DNA from: Neisseria canis
Lineage (GTDB): Bacteria; Pseudomonadota; Gammaproteobacteria; Burkholderiales; Neisseriaceae
Direction: 5' to 3'
DNA length: 64,000 bases
Assembly (NCBI RefSeq): GCF_900636765.1
Contig: NZ_LR134313.1
Location: 620,001-684,000 of the forward strand
The notes below the pieces were generated by a model. The model ran no database searches. It was not told the DNA's origin and saw only the letters and a list, made by a program, of their open reading frames with translations. Every line of letters begins with the position of its first letter. Positions within the stretch are counted from its first letter, which is position 1. Position numbers and translations under genes: made by a program. Shown here in pieces: positions 24,969-33,777 of the stretch.

Positions 24969-25517
24969 ATGGATATCCGTCAGAAAATCTTAGAAACTGC
25001 TTATCAAACGTTTTATCGTCGAGGCTTTCATGCCTGCGGTGTAGAGTTGTTGGCAGCGCAGGCCAATACGACCAAACGGACACTTTATGCGCATTTCGGC
25101 AGCAAAGAAGGTCTGATTGAAGCAGTTTTGCAATACCGGCACGAGCAATTTATCCAAAATATGATCGACGCACTAGCGTGTTATACGGAGCAGCAAACGG
25201 CTTATGCTTATCTCGATTTCATTATCAATTGGACACAATCTGCCGATTTTCACGGCTGCATGTTTATCAACGCATGTGCCGAGTATTCCGATAAGGCGAG
25301 CATGCCGCATCAAAAATCAAGCCAACATAAGTCCGAAGTCAGGCAGATTCTGCGTCAACGTTTGCAAAACTGCGGCGTGCCTGAGTCGGACAAAAAAGCC
25401 GATATGTTGTTTATGATTGGGGAAGGATTGATTGTTGCCGCACAAAGCGGACAGGATTTGACCTGTACCATAGAAGAAATGGCTAATTTGTTTGATGGGT
25501 GTAGGTCGGATTCCTGA
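24969..25517 (+). CDS. TetR/AcrR family regulator
   Basis: 182 aa. The HTH spans residues 2-50: RQKILETAYQTFYRRGFHACGV, LAAQANTTKRTLYAHFGSKEGLIEAV. A conserved Cys (residue 22) sits in the HTH, as in redox or electrophile sensors of the NemR type, and others occur at FHGCMFINACAEY. The C-terminus (GCRSDS) is encoded by a palindromic repeat that also supplies the stop codon. Likely represses the divergent HPP gene. Inducer unknown. Confidence 0.88.
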   Translation: MDIRQKILETAYQTFYRRGFHACGVELLAAQANTTKRTLYAHFGSKEGLIEAVLQYRHEQFIQNMIDALACYTEQQTAYAYLDFIINWTQSADFHGCMFINACAEYSDKASMPHQKSSQHKSEVRQILRQRLQNCGVPESDKKADMLFMIGEGLIVAAQSGQDLTCTIEEMANLFDGCRSDS

Positions 25518-25527
25518 GTCCGACCTA
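25502..25527. repeat. TAGGTCGGA palindromic repeat overlapping a stop codon
   Basis: TAGGTCGGA and TCCGACCTA separated by TTCCTGAG. The TGA in the loop is the TetR stop. It may act as terminator. Confidence 0.6.
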
Positions 25528-25534
25528 ACCTCCG

Positions 25535-25566
25535 AGGCCGTCTGAAACCCACAATACCTGTCTGAA
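25535..25566 (+). repeat. Two-dialect DUS pair
   Basis: AGGCCGTCTGAA at 25535 and TACCTGTCTGAA (one-base wad variant) at 25555, directly upstream of the RbbA-like gene. Confidence 0.75.
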
Positions 25567-25579
25567 AACAGAGTAACCC

Positions 25580-28500
25580 ATGATAAACAACCCCGCCGTC
25601 TCCCTCCGCTCCGTTTCCCACCGCTACGGCAAAACCGTAACGGCGCTGGACGATGTGTCGCTGACCATCCCGCGCGGGGTAACTGTGGGCTTAATCGGTC
25701 CCGACGGAGTGGGCAAATCGACGCTGTTGTCGCTGATTGCCGGCGTTAAAATCATTCAGAGCGGCACGGTGGAGGTGTTCGGGTACGACATGGCCGCCAA
25801 AGCGGCGCGGCAGGCGTTGTCGCACCGTATTGCCTTTATGCCGCAGGGTTTGGGGCGCAATCTGTATCCCACTTTGAGCGTGTATGAAAACGTCGACTTC
25901 CATGCGCGGCTGTTCGGCCTGAATGCCGCCGAACGCAAAGCGCGCATCAGCCGTCTGCTCGCAGCCACCGGTTTGGCACCGTTTCCCGACCGCGCGGCGG
26001 GCAAGCTCTCGGGCGGGATGAAGCAGAAGCTGAGTTTATGCTGCGCATTGGTGCATTCGCCCGATCTGCTGATTCTCGACGAGCCGACCACCGGTGTCGA
26101 CCCGCTGTCGCGCCGCCAGTTTTGGGCGTTGGTGGACGAATTGCAGGCCGAAAGTGCGGGCATGACGGTAATCGTGGCCACCGCCTACATCGAAGAGGCG
26201 GAACGTTTCGGCCATCTGCTGGCGATGGACGACGGCAAACTGCTGGTCAACAAGCCCACCCGCGAGGTGATGCGTGACAGCGGTGCGGCCACACTGGAAG
26301 CCGCCTATGTGCAGATGCTGCCGTCTGAAAAACAGCAAGGCTTGGGTGGGTTGGAGATGGTGCCGTTTGCGCCCGATCCCGCTTCTCCTCCGGCAATCGA
26401 AGCACACGGTTTAACCAAACGGTTCGGCAGTTTTACCGCGGTGGATCATGTGAGTTTTACGATTCAGAAAGGCGAAATCTTCGGCTTTCTCGGCTCTAAC
26501 GGCTGCGGCAAATCCACCACCATGAAAATGCTTACCGGCCTGCTGGAAGCCAGCGAAGGCAAGGCCGAATTGTTGGGGCGGCCGATTGAAGCGGGCAATA
26601 TCCAAACGCGGATGCGTGTGGGCTATATGTCGCAGGCGTTTTCGCTGTATGAAGAACTGAGCGTACGCGACAACTTGATGCTGCATGCCCGCCTCTACCA
26701 AATGGGCGCGGCCGGCGAACAGGCGGTGGCCGATGCGCTGGTTCAGTTCGACCTCAGCGATGCCGCCGCTGCCAAACCCGCCTCGCTGCCTTTGGGCATC
26801 CGCCAACGGCTGCAACTGGCGGCGGCCTGCCTGCACAAACCCGAAGTGCTGATTCTCGACGAACCGACCTCCGGCGTCGATCCCGCCGCCCGCGACATGT
26901 TTTGGCGGCATCTGCTCAAACTCTCGCGCGAAGACAAAATCACCATATTTGTGTCGACCCACTTCATGAACGAGGCCGAACGCTGCGACCGCATTTCCTT
27001 CATGCACAAAGGCCGCGTGCTGGCGGTGGGCACCCCCGCCGAACTGGTGGCGCAATACCGTGTGCAGAATTTGGAAGAAGCGTTTGTGCGCTATCTGTTG
27101 GATGACGAGATGCGCGAAAGCCTGTCTGAAAGGCCGTCTGAAACGGCGACTTCCGCGCAAGCAAACGCGCAAACAAATAATGCCGCCGTGCCGCCGCAAC
27201 AAACTGCCGATTCGGAGAGGCCGTCTGAAACCGAAAGCGTGGCCCGACTGGCGGCGAGGATTGTTCGGTCGGATCAGGATTTGGACGTGCAGGCAGGGAT
27301 AAGGCCGTCTGAAAATGTCCGTTCCGACAGCAGCCTTGCTTCCTCGCAAGCGGAAGAGAAGCAAACGGTTATTGCACCGGAAGCCTCAGTTTCTTCCACC
27401 CCAGACGAACCGTGTTTGGAAACCGGCAAGATTACAGAAAGGGAACAAGCCGCCGATGTTTCAGACAGGCCGTCTGAAACCGAAAGTGTGGCTCAAGTTG
27501 CAGCAAAGAGCGCGCAGGAAAATCAGGATTCGGATGCGCAAACAGGCAACAGGCCGTCTGAAAACACACCGCCGACCGACACCTTGAAATACTGGCTGGC
27601 AAGCGTGCGCACGTTTGCTTTACGTGAAACCAAAGAATTGCTGCGCGACAAGGTGCGGCTGTTTTTCGCCTTAGCGGGGCCGGTGATTTTGATGGTGGCT
27701 TTGTCGTGGAGTGTGTCGTTCGACGTGAAAGACCTCACGTTTACCGTGCTCGACCGCGACCAAACCACGGAAAGCCGCCGCCTTACCGAATATTTTTCCG
27801 GTTCGCGCTATTTTCAGCAACAGCCGCCGCTCTCGTCGCCAAGCGATATCGACACCGCCTTGCAGTCGGCGAAAACGCGTTTGGTGATTGAGATTCCCGA
27901 AGGTTTCGGGCGCGATATGCTGGCGGGCAGGCGGCCGGAAGCGGCGTTTTATGTCGACGGCGCGATGCCGTTCAACGCCAGCAACATCCAAGGCTATATC
28001 GGCGGCATTTTTGCGCTGTACGGGCAGGATTTGGCGCGCGAAACGGGGCTGACGCTGCCGCCTCCCGCGGCCAAAATCGAGCAGCGGTTTATGTATAATC
28101 AGGATTTTGAAAGCATTTTCGCCATCGCGCCGGGCGTGTTGATGCTGGTGCTGATGCTGATTCCGGCGATGATGTCTGTGGTCGGGGTGGTGCGCGAACG
28201 CGAAATCGGTTCGATTTCCAATTTCTACACCTCGCCCGCCACCGTGCCGCAGTTTCTGCTCGGCAAGCAGCTGCCGTATATTGCGGTGGGCATGGTGAAT
28301 TATGTGGTGCTCACGGCGATGATGGTGTTCGGCTTCGGCGTGCCGGTGAAAGGTTCGCTGCTGGTGCTGACGGCGGGCACGCTGATTCTGCTGTTTGTGT
28401 CCACGGCGCTGGGCTTGCTGGCTTCGACCATCGTGCGCTCGCAAGTGGCGGCCATCAGCCTCACCGCGATTGTGATTATGATCCCGACCTTCAACTATTC

Positions 28501-28711
28501 CGGCTTTCTGCATCCGCTCTCGTCGATGGAAGGCGGGGCGTACTGGATGGGCAAGCTGATGCCCGCGTCGTGGTATCTCAATATCAGTATCGGCAGCTTC
28601 ACCAAAGGCTTGGGCGGGCACGACCTGGGCCGCGAAATGCTGGTGCTGCTGGCGTTTTACGTGGTGTATTTCACCTCGGCCTGCTGGATTTTGAAGAAGC
28701 AGGAAAAATAA
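25580..28711 (+). CDS. RbbA/YhiH-like protein: two ABC ATPases fused to an ABC-2 permease
   Basis: 1043 aa. ATPase 1 has GPDGVGKST near residue 40, signature LSGGMKQKL and LLILDEPTTGVDP. ATPase 2 has GSNGCGKST near 305, signature replaced by LPLGIRQRLQLAA, and VLILDEPTSGVDP near 425. Residues about 690-1043 form an ABC-2 permease, with one TM, a large periplasmic loop and five more TMs. This order is that of E. coli RbbA (YhiH), whose operon partners are an HlyD protein and the permease YhhJ. Between ATPase 2 and the permease a linker of about 150 residues contains five in-frame DUS (RPSET/RPSEN) and a duplicated block. Drug or ion export is the likely role; ribosome binding is described for E. 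coli RbbA only. Confidence 0.9.
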   Translation: MINNPAVSLRSVSHRYGKTVTALDDVSLTIPRGVTVGLIGPDGVGKSTLLSLIAGVKIIQSGTVEVFGYDMAAKAARQALSHRIAFMPQGLGRNLYPTLSVYENVDFHARLFGLNAAERKARISRLLAATGLAPFPDRAAGKLSGGMKQKLSLCCALVHSPDLLILDEPTTGVDPLSRRQFWALVDELQAESAGMTVIVATAYIEEAERFGHLLAMDDGKLLVNKPTREVMRDSGAATLEAAYVQMLPSEKQQGLGGLEMVPFAPDPASPPAIEAHGLTKRFGSFTAVDHVSFTIQKGEIFGFLGSNGCGKSTTMKMLTGLLEASEGKAELLGRPIEAGNIQTRMRVGYMSQAFSLYEELSVRDNLMLHARLYQMGAAGEQAVADALVQFDLSDAAAAKPASLPLGIRQRLQLAAACLHKPEVLILDEPTSGVDPAARDMFWRHLLKLSREDKITIFVSTHFMNEAERCDRISFMHKGRVLAVGTPAELVAQYRVQNLEEAFVRYLLDDEMRESLSERPSETATSAQANAQTNNAAVPPQQTADSERPSETESVARLAARIVRSDQDLDVQAGIRPSENVRSDSSLASSQAEEKQTVIAPEASVSSTPDEPCLETGKITEREQAADVSDRPSETESVAQVAAKSAQENQDSDAQTGNRPSENTPPTDTLKYWLASVRTFALRETKELLRDKVRLFFALAGPVILMVALSWSVSFDVKDLTFTVLDRDQTTESRRLTEYFSGSRYFQQQPPLSSPSDIDTALQSAKTRLVIEIPEGFGRDMLAGRRPEAAFYVDGAMPFNASNIQGYIGGIFALYGQDLARETGLTLPPPAAKIEQRFMYNQDFESIFAIAPGVLMLVLMLIPAMMSVVGVVREREIGSISNFYTSPATVPQFLLGKQLPYIAVGMVNYVVLTAMMVFGFGVPVKGSLLVLTAGTLILLFVSTALGLLASTIVRSQVAAISLTAIVIMIPTFNYSGFLHPLSSMEGGAYWMGKLMPASWYLNISIGSFTKGLGGHDLGREMLVLLAFYVVYFTSACWILKKQEK
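27119..27566 (+). repeat. DUS-containing linker repeats inside the RbbA-like gene
   Basis: AGGCCGTCTGAA copies at 27131, 27219, 27302, 27467 and 27551 all fall in the same reading phase and encode RPSE. The first is joined to AGCCTGTCTGAA at 27119 and the fourth to an inverted TTCAGACAGG at 27460. The blocks ERPSETESVARLAAR and DRPSETESVAQVAAK, each followed by a similar stretch and RPSEN, show a tandem duplication of about 35 residues separated by unrelated sequence. Confidence 0.8.
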
Positions 28712-28746
28712 TGCCTGTCTGAACGTATCGGGCAAAAGGAGGCGAT

Positions 28747-29199
28747 ATGGAAAACCTGAAAATCCCGCCGGTGCTGCAATTTATCGCCTGCGCTGTATTG
28801 ATGCGGCTGCTGGCGGGTGCGCCGGTGGCGGCTTTGCAATGGCCGTCTGCCGGAGTTTGGGCCTTGCTGCCCGCAGCGGTAGGTTTGGCCGTCGGCGCGG
28901 CGGGCGTGGCGGCTTTCAGACAGGCACAAACCACGATGAACCCGGTTCATCTGGACAAAGCCTCCCGTTTGGTGAGCAGCGGCGTTTACCGTTTTACCCG
29001 CAACCCGATGTATTTGGGCTTATTGCTGATGCTCGCGGCTTGGGCGCTGTGGCTGGGACACGGCCTGTCTTGGCTCGGGCTGCCGCTATTTGTCGCCGGC
29101 ATGAACCGCTTTCAAATCCGCCACGAAGAGCGCGTGCTGGCGCAAAAATTCGGCGAGGATTATTTGAGCTATTGCCGTAAGGTAAGGCGTTGGGTTTAA
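28747..29199 (+). CDS. Isoprenylcysteine carboxyl methyltransferase-family (ICMT/PEMT-like) membrane protein
   Basis: 150 aa, start after AAAGGAGGCGAT. Four hydrophobic segments. The C-terminal half has the family signature LVSSGVYRFTRNPMYLGLLLML near residue 78 and NRFQIRHEERVLAQKFGEDYLSYCRKVRRWV near the end, where the RHEE pair binds S-adenosylmethionine. Bacterial members are mostly of unknown substrate. It follows the RbbA-like gene by 35 bp and is probably co-transcribed. Confidence 0.88.
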   Translation: MENLKIPPVLQFIACAVLMRLLAGAPVAALQWPSAGVWALLPAAVGLAVGAAGVAAFRQAQTTMNPVHLDKASRLVSSGVYRFTRNPMYLGLLLMLAAWALWLGHGLSWLGLPLFVAGMNRFQIRHEERVLAQKFGEDYLSYCRKVRRWV

Positions 29200-29321
29200 G
29201 GGAATGCCTGTCTGAAAAGGCTATACAACCATTCTATAAGCCGGCCCGAATATTGAGATACTGAATCCATACGGGTTGGCTGAAAATATAAACGCGCTTC
29301 ATATTTTGGAAAAGATGCATT

Positions 29322-30188
29322 ATGAACACTATCGAAACACATACTTTAACCCTGTCTGACGACCTTTCGGTCGCCTGCCACACCGCAGGCCGGCCCGAAG
29401 AAGAAGCCTGGGTATTTCTGCACGGCGGCGGTTTGGATTCGGCGATGCTGTCGTGGCGCGAAATCATAACGCAGTGGCCGGGCAACGAATATCTGGTTGC
29501 CCCCGACCTGCCCGGCTACGGCCAAAGCAGCAAACCCGATATCGACTACACGCTGGATTTTTACACCGAGCTTCTCTACACTCTTTGGAAAACGCTGGGC
29601 CTGCAGCGTATCAACTTATGCGGCCTGTCGCTCGGCGGCAGCGTGGCTTTGCAGTTTGCTTTGCGCTACCCCCACCTGCTCAAGCGGCTGGTGTTGGTGG
29701 CGCCGTGGGGTATCAGCACCGAGCTGCCGTGGCCGCGGTTGGGCGGCTGGTATGCCCGCTCGCGCTGGAACCTGCCGGCCTACCGCCTATGCGCCAGCCG
29801 CCTGCTGACCCGCCGCCTGATTGCCGCCACACTATTCGGCGATGCCGGCAAAATCAGCGCAGAATTGGTTGGCGAAGTGCGCGCGGCTGCGCTGGAAGAA
29901 GAGGCCGGCAAAGCATTCCAATCTTTCCAGCTCAGCGAAACCTACGGCGGCAAACCCACAGGCCGCCTGCTGCCGGAGCTGCCGAAAATCGATTTCCCCG
30001 TGCTGCTGGTACATGGCGATAAAGATCCGGTTATCCCGCTTGCCGATGCCGAAGCCGCTGCAACCATCATGCCCAACGCACAGCTGGAAATTTTTGAAGA
30101 ACACAAACACTGGCCGCAAAAAGAAAGCCCCGAACGATTTTTGCAGACACTGGCGGACTTTTCCGAAGCAACCGCTGAGGTAGTGTGA
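29322..30188 (+). CDS. Alpha/beta hydrolase
   Basis: 288 aa. Oxyanion segment HGGGLDS near residue 34, nucleophile elbow CGLSLGGS with Ser near 103, acid in VHGDKDP near 233-235 and His in EEHKHWP near 263: a complete catalytic triad. The cap domain lies between about 125 and 205. No lipase or peptidase subfamily can be assigned. It sits among transport genes between the RbbA-like protein and its likely permease. Confidence 0.88.
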   Translation: MNTIETHTLTLSDDLSVACHTAGRPEEEAWVFLHGGGLDSAMLSWREIITQWPGNEYLVAPDLPGYGQSSKPDIDYTLDFYTELLYTLWKTLGLQRINLCGLSLGGSVALQFALRYPHLLKRLVLVAPWGISTELPWPRLGGWYARSRWNLPAYRLCASRLLTRRLIAATLFGDAGKISAELVGEVRAAALEEEAGKAFQSFQLSETYGGKPTGRLLPELPKIDFPVLLVHGDKDPVIPLADAEAAATIMPNAQLEIFEEHKHWPQKESPERFLQTLADFSEATAEVV

Positions 30189-30244
30189 TATGCCTGTCTG
30201 AAAACAATCGAATCTGCTGTAAAAAATAAGTCAGGAGGAAAATA

Positions 30245-30985
30245 ATGAGCAATATAGGAAAATATCAGTGGGCAAAACAAACGTCAGGCATTCTAAACAT
30301 GCGTGAAAAATTTGAGCTGATGCTGATGATAATTCAGTCGGAATGGAAACTCGCTTGCGAAAAGCGCCGTTATCGTAACAAGCTGCTGGAGCGTGCCGAT
30401 GAAATTACCATCCCCGACAGTCGACTTATCCGTAATGTTTTTCAAGATCTTGAAATCTTATACTCTCCCACATTGCAGCTACACTGCATCCGTACTTATT
30501 GCTGGGCATTTTTACTTGCAAGGGCAGACAAGGTACATACCGATTTAGAACAGCTCTACCTTGCCTCTATGCTGCATGATTTAGGTTTGGCTCCGCAACA
30601 CGTGCATCACGCACAATGCGGTTGCTTTGCCGTTTACGGTGCCGAGCAAGCAACACAGCTCTTGGAAAAACACGATGCCGACAAATCCTTGCAGCATATT
30701 GTTTATGAAGCCATCAGCGCACATTTGAATCCATGGATAAGCCCTTCTGATTTTCATAATGTTTCCATATATGTAGGACAAGGTGCTTTTTTGGATGTAA
30801 CAGGTAAAAGGCTGTTTAAAATCCACACTGAAAATAAAAACACTGTGTTACAAGCATATCCTCGCACATCTTTTCAAACAGAGATCTTGGCTACCATGAG
30901 CCAACCTCATCATAAAAGTACACGGGCAGGCCTGATGCAAAAAGCCTTTATTAAAATGGTTAAATCCAATCCTCTGGATATTTAA
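30245..30985 (+). CDS. HD-domain protein
   Basis: 246 aa; AGGAGG-type binding site at 30233. The HD domain begins at LQLHCIRTYCWAFLLAR near residue 77, with the metal-binding HD pair in YLASMLHDLGL near 113, and a further His in ISAHLNPW near 160. The pattern resembles cyanamide hydratase-like or general HD phosphohydrolases. The C-terminal 50 residues are basic. Function unknown; A+T content is higher than in the flanking transporter genes, suggesting a separate history. Confidence 0.75.
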   Translation: MSNIGKYQWAKQTSGILNMREKFELMLMIIQSEWKLACEKRRYRNKLLERADEITIPDSRLIRNVFQDLEILYSPTLQLHCIRTYCWAFLLARADKVHTDLEQLYLASMLHDLGLAPQHVHHAQCGCFAVYGAEQATQLLEKHDADKSLQHIVYEAISAHLNPWISPSDFHNVSIYVGQGAFLDVTGKRLFKIHTENKNTVLQAYPRTSFQTEILATMSQPHHKSTRAGLMQKAFIKMVKSNPLDI

Positions 30986-31001
30986 CCAAAAAAATTAAAC
31001 C

Positions 31002-32141
31002 ATGCCTCAAGATAAGCCCATGCGCAGCATTAAAAACATTTTCTACTTAGCACAAAAAGAACTCCGCAGCCTGTTTTCCGACTTGGTGCTGATGGTGCTG
31101 ATTGTGTTTATGTTTACGGTTACGATTTTTTCCGCCGCCCAAATCGACCCGGGCGTGAAAAACGCTGCCGTGGCGGTGGTGGACGGCGACCGTTCGGCGC
31201 TTTCCTACCGCCTACGTGATGCCGTGCGCGAGCCGTTTTTCCAGCCGCCGCAGGAAGTGGAAGCGGAGGTGGTAAATCAGGCCATGGACAAGGGCGAGTA
31301 TATTTTTGCATTGGAGATTCCGCCGAACTTCGAGCGCGATGTGCTGATGGGGCGCAGCCCCGAGTTGTTGTTGCAAGTAGATGCCACCGCCATGTCGCAG
31401 GCAGGTTTGGGCGCGGCTTATCTGACCCGCATTCTGGAGCGCGAAACGGCAGAGTTTGCGCGGCAGCAGCCGGCGGAAAAATGGCTGCCCGTGAAGCCGG
31501 TAATCCGTTCGCATTTCAACGCCAATGCCGAAGGCAGCTATTACGGGCCGCCGATGGAGTTGGGCAATATGGTGCTGGTGTTGGCGCTGATTTTGGTGGG
31601 CGCGGCAGTTATCCGCGAGCGCGAACACGGCACCATCGAGCATCTGCTGGTGATGCCGGTGAACGCCGCCGAAATCATGCTCGCCAAAGTGCTGGCCAAC
31701 AGCGCGATGATTTTGCTGGTGTCGATATTGGCAATGTGGATGGTGGTGAAGGGCATACTCGGCGTGCCGATTTACGGCTCCATCATGCTCTACGGCTTCG
31801 GCGTGGCCGTGTATCTGTTTTCGATTGCCGCGCTGGCGGTGATGCTTGCCACGATTGCGCCGAGCATGGCGCAGTTCGGCCTCTTGATGATTCCGCTGTA
31901 CATGGTGCTGCTGCTGTTTTCCGGTGTGGCCTCGCCGCGCAACAATATGCCCGCAGCGGCGCAATGGATCAGTGAATATTGGCCGAGCACGCAGTTTATT
32001 CAATTTGCCCAAAGCGTGCTGTTCCGCAATGCCGGCCTCAGCATCGTGTGGCCGCAACTGTTAGCAATGGCTTTGACCGGCTTGCTGTTTTTGGTATTTG
32101 CGTTGATGCGGTTTAGAAAAATGCTGGAGCAACAGGGCTGA
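31002..32141 (+). CDS. ABC-2 permease (YhhJ/YbhR-like)
   Basis: 379 aa; an alternative start is the ATG at 31020. One N-terminal TM (LVLMVLIVFMFTVTIFSAA) precedes a large periplasmic domain with GEYIFALEIPPNFERDVLMGRSPELLLQVDAT, then five TMs from residue about 190 (MVLVLALILVGAAVIREREHGTIEHLL). This is the half-size ABC-2 permease that pairs with RbbA/YhiH in enterobacteria. The RbbA-like gene is 2.3 kb upstream on the same strand with three unrelated genes between. Confidence 0.9.
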   Translation: MPQDKPMRSIKNIFYLAQKELRSLFSDLVLMVLIVFMFTVTIFSAAQIDPGVKNAAVAVVDGDRSALSYRLRDAVREPFFQPPQEVEAEVVNQAMDKGEYIFALEIPPNFERDVLMGRSPELLLQVDATAMSQAGLGAAYLTRILERETAEFARQQPAEKWLPVKPVIRSHFNANAEGSYYGPPMELGNMVLVLALILVGAAVIREREHGTIEHLLVMPVNAAEIMLAKVLANSAMILLVSILAMWMVVKGILGVPIYGSIMLYGFGVAVYLFSIAALAVMLATIAPSMAQFGLLMIPLYMVLLLFSGVASPRNNMPAAAQWISEYWPSTQFIQFAQSVLFRNAGLSIVWPQLLAMALTGLLFLVFALMRFRKMLEQQG

Positions 32142-32177
32142 GGTTTTCAGACGGCCGTCTTAGAGAAAGGAAACGTA

Positions 32178-32933
32178 ATGGATATCCGCCATTTGCCCGA
32201 TCCGCAAACACAGCTTCCCGCACGATGGCAGGCTTATGCTGCATGGCTGGCTGCACGGGGAAATCCGCCCAAATCCTACCGCGACCACCCGTTTGAATCG
32301 CCAGACGAACTGGCGGCTCTGAAAAAAGATTTCGAACGGTACGTCGGCATGTCGCTCGGTCAGTACATCCGCCTGAAACGCATCATGCACTTGCTGGCAC
32401 AACGCAACAACAAACACGGCAACGAGCTGATGGTCTCTGTATCTGCCACGCCGTTGGGGCAGATGCTGGCCGTATTCAGCACACAAGGCTTGTGCCTGCT
32501 GGAGTTTCCCGAGCGCAAAATGCTGGAGAGCGAACTTTTGGCGGTGCAAAAAGCATTTCAAGCGGATTTTGTGTGGCGCGACACGGCGCACAGCCAAACT
32601 TTACAGCAAGAGTTGAATCTGTATTTTGAAGGCCGTCTGAAAAACTTCTCCACGCCGCTTGATCCAGTCGGTACGCCGTTTCAGCGGCAAGTTTGGCGAG
32701 AACTGCAAAGCATTCCCTACGGCGAAACCCGCAGCTACAAACAACAGGCGGAACGCATCGGCAAACCGCAGGCCGTGCGTGCCGTAGCCGCGGCCAACGG
32801 GCAGAATAAGATTTCCATCCTGATACCGTGCCACCGCGTGATTGGCAACAACGGTGATTTAACCGGCTACGGCGGCGGCCTTGCGCGGAAAAAGGCGTTA
32901 TTGGCATTGGAAGGCGTAATCTCTGTTGTTTGA
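32178..32933 (+). CDS. Methylated-DNA-[protein]-cysteine S-methyltransferase with an Ada-type N-terminal remnant
   Basis: 251 aa. The C-terminal 90 residues are the MGMT catalytic domain: TPFQRQVWRELQSIPYGETRSY, then PCHRVIGNNGDLTGYGGG with the acceptor Cys near residue 216. The middle is the N-terminal MGMT subdomain. Residues 1-80 hold FERYVGMSLGQYIRLKRIMHLL, resembling one half of an AraC HTH as found in Ada, but the first helices are missing. It repairs O6-alkylguanine by self-alkylation. An in-frame AG-DUS near 32630 encodes GRLKN. An AlkD-like gene lies nearby (33778). Confidence 0.9.
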   Translation: MDIRHLPDPQTQLPARWQAYAAWLAARGNPPKSYRDHPFESPDELAALKKDFERYVGMSLGQYIRLKRIMHLLAQRNNKHGNELMVSVSATPLGQMLAVFSTQGLCLLEFPERKMLESELLAVQKAFQADFVWRDTAHSQTLQQELNLYFEGRLKNFSTPLDPVGTPFQRQVWRELQSIPYGETRSYKQQAERIGKPQAVRAVAAANGQNKISILIPCHRVIGNNGDLTGYGGGLARKKALLALEGVISVV

Positions 32934-32986
32934 AAAAAATGACGGGAACGCCTGCAACATTTTAATTGAAAGGAACAGAAATAAAG

Positions 32987-33538
32987 ATGAGTTCAGCTTC
33001 AAATATATTCTGTAATAAAACTGTATGGTGGTTACTATTTGCAGCAACAATGACAGTATATCTGATTATGCTTACCGTTACCCTGCCTCAATTACAGGTA
33101 TTTTCAGACGGCCTTAGAGTACCGGATATGATGGTTTCGGGCTACGATACTGCATATTTACAGCAATTTTTCAGCAAATTAGGTAGTTCAGGCAGGCAAT
33201 TTTATCTTTGGCGACAGCTCCCGCTTGATATGCTTTACCCTGCTTTGTTTGCCGCCACTTATTCGGTTCTGCTGGCGTATTTATCCTTAAAAACAGGGAG
33301 GAAAGCAAAGATATGGAGAAAAGCCCTGCCTTTATTACCGTTGATTGCGGGTTTATTTGATTATCTTGAAAACATATTATTAATCGTACTGTTACGCCAG
33401 TATCCACAAGTATCTGTCATACAGGCCGCAACTGCATCAGTGTTTACAGTATGTAAATCGGCATTCGGTGCATTGAGTTTGCTGGCTGTATCCGTTTTAC
33501 TGGTTATTTGGATATGGAAGCGCGGCACAAAATACTGA
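32987..33538 (+). CDS. Four-TM membrane protein of unknown function
   Basis: 183 aa from the ATG at 32987; AAAGGA stands 11 bases before it. Hydrophobic segments are near residues 13-31, 81-100, 113-130 and 150-175. The loop after TM1 contains an in-frame DUS (complement) encoding FSDGL. No family is recognised. It lies between the two alkylation-repair genes; no functional link is evident. Confidence 0.65.
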   Translation: MSSASNIFCNKTVWWLLFAATMTVYLIMLTVTLPQLQVFSDGLRVPDMMVSGYDTAYLQQFFSKLGSSGRQFYLWRQLPLDMLYPALFAATYSVLLAYLSLKTGRKAKIWRKALPLLPLIAGLFDYLENILLIVLLRQYPQVSVIQAATASVFTVCKSAFGALSLLAVSVLLVIWIWKRGTKY

Positions 33539-33578
33539 AATAATAAAATCCCCTGTTACTGCAACACAGGAGCAAAGC

Positions 33579-33729
33579 ATGAAACTGTTTAAAACCAACA
33601 ACTTGGTTTCCATTATCAATGGTGGTGTATTATGAAAATGCGCTGGTGCGATATCAAACACGGCCCGGAGGGCTGATGAGATGCCAGATGGAAGGCAACG
33701 GCATTTCTTTTGTGCAGCTTAAAGAATAA
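33579..33729 (+). pseudogene. Possible frameshifted short gene
   Basis: ACAGGAG stands 7 bases before an ATG at 33579 that opens MKLFKTNNLVSIINGGVL and stops at 33635. In the overlapping +1 frame an ATG at 33619 reads VVYYENALVRYQTRPGGLMR and on to a stop at 33729. Both look coding-like in composition, so a single gene broken by a frameshift is possible. No homologue recognised. Confidence 0.3.
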
Positions 33730-33777
33730 CTTGCAGGCTCGAATGGCATTGTTGGCCGTCTGAAAAAGGTGCATACA

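Noticed and set aside
25691..28735. Long antisense frames opposite the RbbA-like gene (and similar ones opposite 2558-3640, 4298-6436, 17320-19395 and 43938-44894)
   Set aside because: They are His/Arg-rich shadow frames caused by G+C-rich codon use in the real genes; none has a binding site or recognisable domain.
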